In this document: positions 61,304 to 64,000 of the stretch, in pieces
Layout of the letters: the number at the start of each line of letters is the position of its first letter
Position numbering within the stretch: the first letter of the stretch is position 1
Origin: Anderseniella sp963700895
Lineage (GTDB): Bacteria > Pseudomonadota > Alphaproteobacteria > Rhizobiales > Aestuariivirgaceae
NCBI GenBank assembly: GCA_963700895.1
Contig: CAVOZI010000016.1
Coordinates: forward strand, 587,060-651,059
Reading direction: 5' to 3'
DNA: 64,000 bases
Translations under genes and position numbers: made by a program
The notes under the pieces: model-generated
What the model saw: only the letters and a program-made list of their open reading frames with translations
Told to the model about the DNA's origin: nothing
Database searches by the model: none

Positions 61304-61366
61304 TTATTTGCCCTTGGGCTTGGCAGCAGGCTTGGCGGCGGGTTTGGCGGCTGGCTTCTTGGCCAT
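61304..61366 (-). CDS. Very small Lys/Ala/Pro-rich basic peptide
   Basis: A 20-residue reading frame starting at ATG 61366 with AAGGA 7 bases upstream and TAA at 61304-61306. After MAKKP it has repeated AAKP units and ends PKGK, giving a strongly basic, tail-like peptide similar to the C-terminal tails of histone H1-like proteins. Own ribosome site and own intrinsic terminator support it as a real gene despite its size. It might bind nucleic acid; no homologue is identified. Confidence 0.6.
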   Translation of the reverse strand: MAKKPAAKPAAKPAAKPKGK

Positions 61367-61495
61367 GGTGTCGTGTCCTTCTTCGACGATTGCCACCGGT
61401 TGCGCGAATTGCCGCGAACCGGAACACGCCGATGATTGTCATGAGTTGCGGGTCATTTCTGTCGCAAATTCGTCATTCATCACGTCGAAATCTGA

Positions 61496-62380
61496 TCACG
61501 CGCCGGGGCGTTCGATCTCTTCTGCCAGCGCCTCGGCCATGAAGTCCATGAAGGTGTGGATGCGTGCGGCATTGGCCAGGTCGGGGTGGGTCAGCACCCA
61601 TAGCGAGTTGGTTGCCTCGGTCGTATCCACGTCGAGACGGACGAGATCATCGCGTCCATCACCTACATAGGACGGCAGCAGCGCCACGCCGAGGCCGTAG
61701 CCGGCCGCCGTCGCCATCGCCATGATGCTGTCGCAGGTCATGACGATGCGCGCCCTTACCATGTGACGGCGCATCCACTGGCCTGGCGTAGAGGCGGCCA
61801 GCGTCTGGTCGGGGGATAGCCAGTCGAGAAACTCCGGTGGTTCGCCGGCATGATCAGCCAGATACCGGGGTGACGCGTAGGCGTGGAATCGAAATGTCGC
61901 CGCGTTGCGCCCGGCCAGACCTTCGGCAATCGACTGGGCCGGCCGGATCGCCACGTCGGCATCGCGCCGGGTGATCGAGACGATCGAGTTGGTTGCCGAG
62001 GTGGCAAGAGTGATGTCGGGGTAGCGCTCGAGGAACCGTTTCAGCTGGCGGCCCACGATGGTGTGCAGCAACGTGTCGGTGGTGGTCAGCCTGATGGTGC
62101 CTTCAAGCTTCAGGTTCTTGCCGGCAATCTTGCGTTCCAGGCCCCAAACGGCCTGCTCGACCTGGCGCGCCGTCTCCAGCAACTGCTGGCCCTCGATGGT
62201 CAGCTTGTAGCCGTCCGGCCGGCGGTCGAACACGGTCACCTCGTGCAAGGCTTCGAACGAGGTAATGCGCCTTTGCACGGTGGAGTGATTGACGCCCAGC
62301 GCCCGCGCTGCCGCCGCCAGCGAGCCATTGCTGGCGACAGCGAGGATGTATTGCAGGTCGCTCCAATCCAACCTGTGCAT
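61496..62380 (-). CDS. LysR-family transcriptional regulator
   Basis: A 294-residue regulator. The winged helix-turn-helix is in LQYILAVASNGSLAAAARAL followed by GVNHSTVQRRITSFE; the C-terminal part is a LysR substrate-binding domain. The VNHSTVQRRI recognition helix is that of the subgroup with a single-domain-like effector part. ATG 62380 gives the normal start MHRLDWSDLQ; an upstream ATG at 62401 adds seven residues. Divergent from the cytochrome gene, which it may control. Confidence 0.9.
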   Translation of the reverse strand: MHRLDWSDLQYILAVASNGSLAAAARALGVNHSTVQRRITSFEALHEVTVFDRRPDGYKLTIEGQQLLETARQVEQAVWGLERKIAGKNLKLEGTIRLTTTDTLLHTIVGRQLKRFLERYPDITLATSATNSIVSITRRDADVAIRPAQSIAEGLAGRNAATFRFHAYASPRYLADHAGEPPEFLDWLSPDQTLAASTPGQWMRRHMVRARIVMTCDSIMAMATAAGYGLGVALLPSYVGDGRDDLVRLDVDTTEATNSLWVLTHPDLANAARIHTFMDFMAEALAEEIERPGA

Positions 62381-62482
62381 GGACGCACACTCCAAGTGCA
62401 AAATTAGCGGCTATCTGATCGTAATCGCAAAGCCTAGTGTTGCAAGCGAAGTTTCAAGTCATCACGCAACGGAGCAAACCCC

Positions 62483-62962
62483 ATGTACAGAAAGCTGATC
62501 GTCGCCGCCGCGGCAGGTATTACCCTTCTGGCGTCCGCCAATGCCGCCATCTCCGGCGAGGCGGAAGAGCGGGCCGCCAAGGCGCGCCAGGCGCTGATGC
62601 AGGTCTATGCCTTCAACCTCGGCCAGCTTGGCGCCATGGTGAAAGGCGAGGCCGAATACAATGCTGACCTGGCAAAGGCATCCGCCGACAACCTGGTCAA
62701 GGCCACTACCATGAACGGCATGGCGATGTGGCCAAAGGGTTCATCGATGGCCGATGAAGGCATGGCCGGCAAGACCTGGGCCAAGGCCGATATCTGGGCC
62801 GAAGGCTCGGACATAGGCGACAAGGCCAAGGCCATGCGCGAAGCCGCAGCGCAGATGGCCGATGTGGCCGGCAACGGTCTCGATGCCATGAAAGGGGCTA
62901 TGGGCGGCGTCGGTGGCGGCTGCAAGGCCTGCCACGAAAAGTTCCGCGCACCGAAGGATTGA
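62483..62962 (+). CDS. Cytochrome c' / c556-type protein
   Basis: A 159-residue protein with a signal peptide (LIVAAAAGITLLASANAAIS) and a C-terminal heme site CKACHEKFRAPKD (CxxCH), the position characteristic of cytochrome c prime. Four-helix-bundle sequence with Met-rich stretches (MNGMAMWPKGSSM). Periplasmic electron carrier or gas-binding protein. Stands alone after the LysR gene. Confidence 0.9.
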   Translation: MYRKLIVAAAAGITLLASANAAISGEAEERAAKARQALMQVYAFNLGQLGAMVKGEAEYNADLAKASADNLVKATTMNGMAMWPKGSSMADEGMAGKTWAKADIWAEGSDIGDKAKAMREAAAQMADVAGNGLDAMKGAMGGVGGGCKACHEKFRAPKD

Positions 62963-63051
62963 AGTCTTCCCCCGGTGGGGTCGTGGCTATTATGGCCCTG
63001 ATCCCCATCGAGCAGCTGGCCTGCCTTTACGCACAGAAGTGCTGCGTCACA

Positions 63052-63513
63052 TCACCATGACAGCGTCTTGACGTTGGGATCAAACAGGATGCCGCTGACG
63101 GTATCCCAGTCCCCCATCGTTACGCCGTCGATATAGTCTTTGTGTGTCAGCCCGGCAGCCTTGGAGCACGCCTGGCACATGATCACCGTACCGCCGTCGG
63201 CAATGAACGCGGCAAGCATATCCTGGATAGACTTGTTGCTCTCGCGCATCAGTCCATGCACGTGCGAGGCCCGCTTCCTGTCGGCGAGGTAGACGGCGCG
63301 CACGTTCATCCAGATGGCAACCGGCTTGTGGCCGTTCTTCAGTGCCCTCTCGTGGGCGAACATGATCGCCTTGGCGGCAGACCAGGTGTCGTCGGTCGTC
63401 AGGTTGATGAAGAGGCCAGGCTTGGCTGGTTCCTGCGCCTGTGCTGGCAGCGGCGTACTGGCAAGGGCGAACATGGCAAGCAAGGCAAGCAAGAGAACGC
63501 GGATTCTGGTCAT
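63052..63513 (-). CDS. DsrE-family periplasmic protein
   Basis: A 153-residue protein with a signal peptide (LLLALLAMFALASTPLPAQA) and the DsrE/DsrF-like fold: GLFINLTTDDTWSAAKAIMF, and a Cys pair in VIMCQACSKAAGL. Such proteins handle sulfur in persulfide form; the exported location is less common. Function not established. Its stop lies near 63052, in a gap after the cytochrome gene. Confidence 0.85.
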   Translation of the reverse strand: MTRIRVLLLALLAMFALASTPLPAQAQEPAKPGLFINLTTDDTWSAAKAIMFAHERALKNGHKPVAIWMNVRAVYLADRKRASHVHGLMRESNKSIQDMLAAFIADGGTVIMCQACSKAAGLTHKDYIDGVTMGDWDTVSGILFDPNVKTLSW

Positions 63514-63599
63514 TTTACTGCTCCGTTTGTGAGTGGACGGGTAGTAAATGGAGGATCAAGGCCGGGCGCCTTGACATTCATCAAATTGAATGTATTATT

Positions 63600-63977
63600 T
63601 CACTTGCTTGGACGTTTCGCCAGCCTGAAACGGCCTTTCGGGATGTCGTAGCGCGCCTCGATGGCGGCTGCCGCAATGACGGTCCTGTCGCCGCGCGCCG
63701 TGTCCGGCACGTCGAGGCCGCCCTTGACCGCCTTGACCGTCACGATGCCGTAGGGAAGCTGCCTGGCCACTTCGGCTGTATCCACCTGGTCCGGCTGCTG
63801 TACGCCCACGGTGACGTTCACCCGCATCTGCGCCGGGTCGAGCCCCAGCGACCAGTACAGCGACAGCGAGGAATGCCGCATGGCGTCGTGCACGGCGCGG
63901 ATGGCAGCCTTGGTATAGTCGCCGCCATAGAGGTCGTTGCCGGTGCCCATTTCGAGGATCAGCCGCTGGTCAGCCAT
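63600..63977 (-). CDS. Lin0512 family protein
   Basis: A 125-residue protein matching the Lin0512 family: RLILEMGTGNDLYGGDYTKA near the start and AAAIEARYDI near the end. Function unknown. ATG 63977 is close to the window end, and a reading frame upstream may end at a TGA overlapping this start, hinting at an operon that continues beyond the window. The last 23 bases cannot be assigned. Confidence 0.85.
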   Translation of the reverse strand: MADQRLILEMGTGNDLYGGDYTKAAIRAVHDAMRHSSLSLYWSLGLDPAQMRVNVTVGVQQPDQVDTAEVARQLPYGIVTVKAVKGGLDVPDTARGDRTVIAAAAIEARYDIPKGRFRLAKRPSK

Positions 63978-64000
63978 GGGCCGCTTCTCCGGTATCTTCA

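Noticed and set aside
1..64000. tRNA or rRNA genes
   Set aside because: No tRNA-like cloverleaf with TTCGA arm and no rRNA signature was noticed on either strand, though a weak tRNA could escape reading by eye.
1..64000. CRISPR array
   Set aside because: The only regular short repeats are the 11-base phased Pho-box-like units, which are far too short and degenerate for CRISPR repeats.

Overview
The window looks like chromosome of an alphaproteobacterium, most likely of the Hyphomicrobiales (Rhizobiales). The DNA is GC-rich, genes are dense and often overlap by ATGA or TGATG, and the left end has the order degP / two-component system / glnE / sigma factor / PAS sensor kinase / pepN that I associate with rhizobia-like genomes. 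This placement is inference; no rRNA or other taxonomic marker is present.

Layout: (1) 1-15 kb, core genes: end of a DegP-type protease, an OmpR-type regulator (frameshifted) with its kinase, glnE, an EF-hand protein, an ECF sigma / membrane partner / CpxP-like trio, a large PAS histidine kinase, pepN and a DadA-like oxidase. (2) 15-20.4 kb, a catabolic group: RidA, Rieske oxygenase, DUF1028 protein, ArgE and an HD-domain protein. (3) 20.5-28.4 kb, a worn accessory region: glycosyltransferase-like gene plus a decayed C-terminal copy 2.9 kb away, SnoaL/MFS/LuxR-GAF genes, a frameshifted adenylate cyclase, a broken IS1182-type transposase, a TPR protein and a frameshifted unknown gene. (4) 28.4-49.9 kb, a phosphorus-scavenging block: polyamine-type ABC transporter, phnCDE, DUF1045, a complete overlapping C-P lyase operon phnGHIJKLM with a PhnZ-like HD oxygenase and phnN, a PlsC-type acyltransferase, arsC-arsH, a second phosphonate-type ABC transporter and two methyltransferases. 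(5) 50-56 kb, aldehyde dehydrogenase and an RND efflux pair. (6) 56-64 kb, a PhoX-type phosphatase, a BMP-type binding protein, a TPR methyltransferase, a rhomboid protease, a 20-residue basic peptide, a LysR regulator, a c-type cytochrome, DsrE and Lin0512 proteins.

The most striking signal is regulatory. Pho-box-like heptamers (E. coli PhoB half-site CTGTCAY) repeat every 11 bp in front of the C-P lyase operon, the acyltransferase, phnCDE, the polyamine-type transporter, the second phosphonate-type transporter and the PhoX-like phosphatase. Read together, these genes look like one phosphate-starvation regulon: uptake of phosphonates, their cleavage to phosphate and PRPP, release of phosphate from esters, possible replacement of membrane phospholipids, and protection from arsenate taken up as a phosphate mimic. 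The gene calls are firm; the shared regulation and the substrates of the two extra transporters are inference.

Four genes (response regulator, cyclase, transposase, unknown gene at 28 kb) each appear to carry one extra base. Whether these are mutations or sequence errors cannot be decided from the window.
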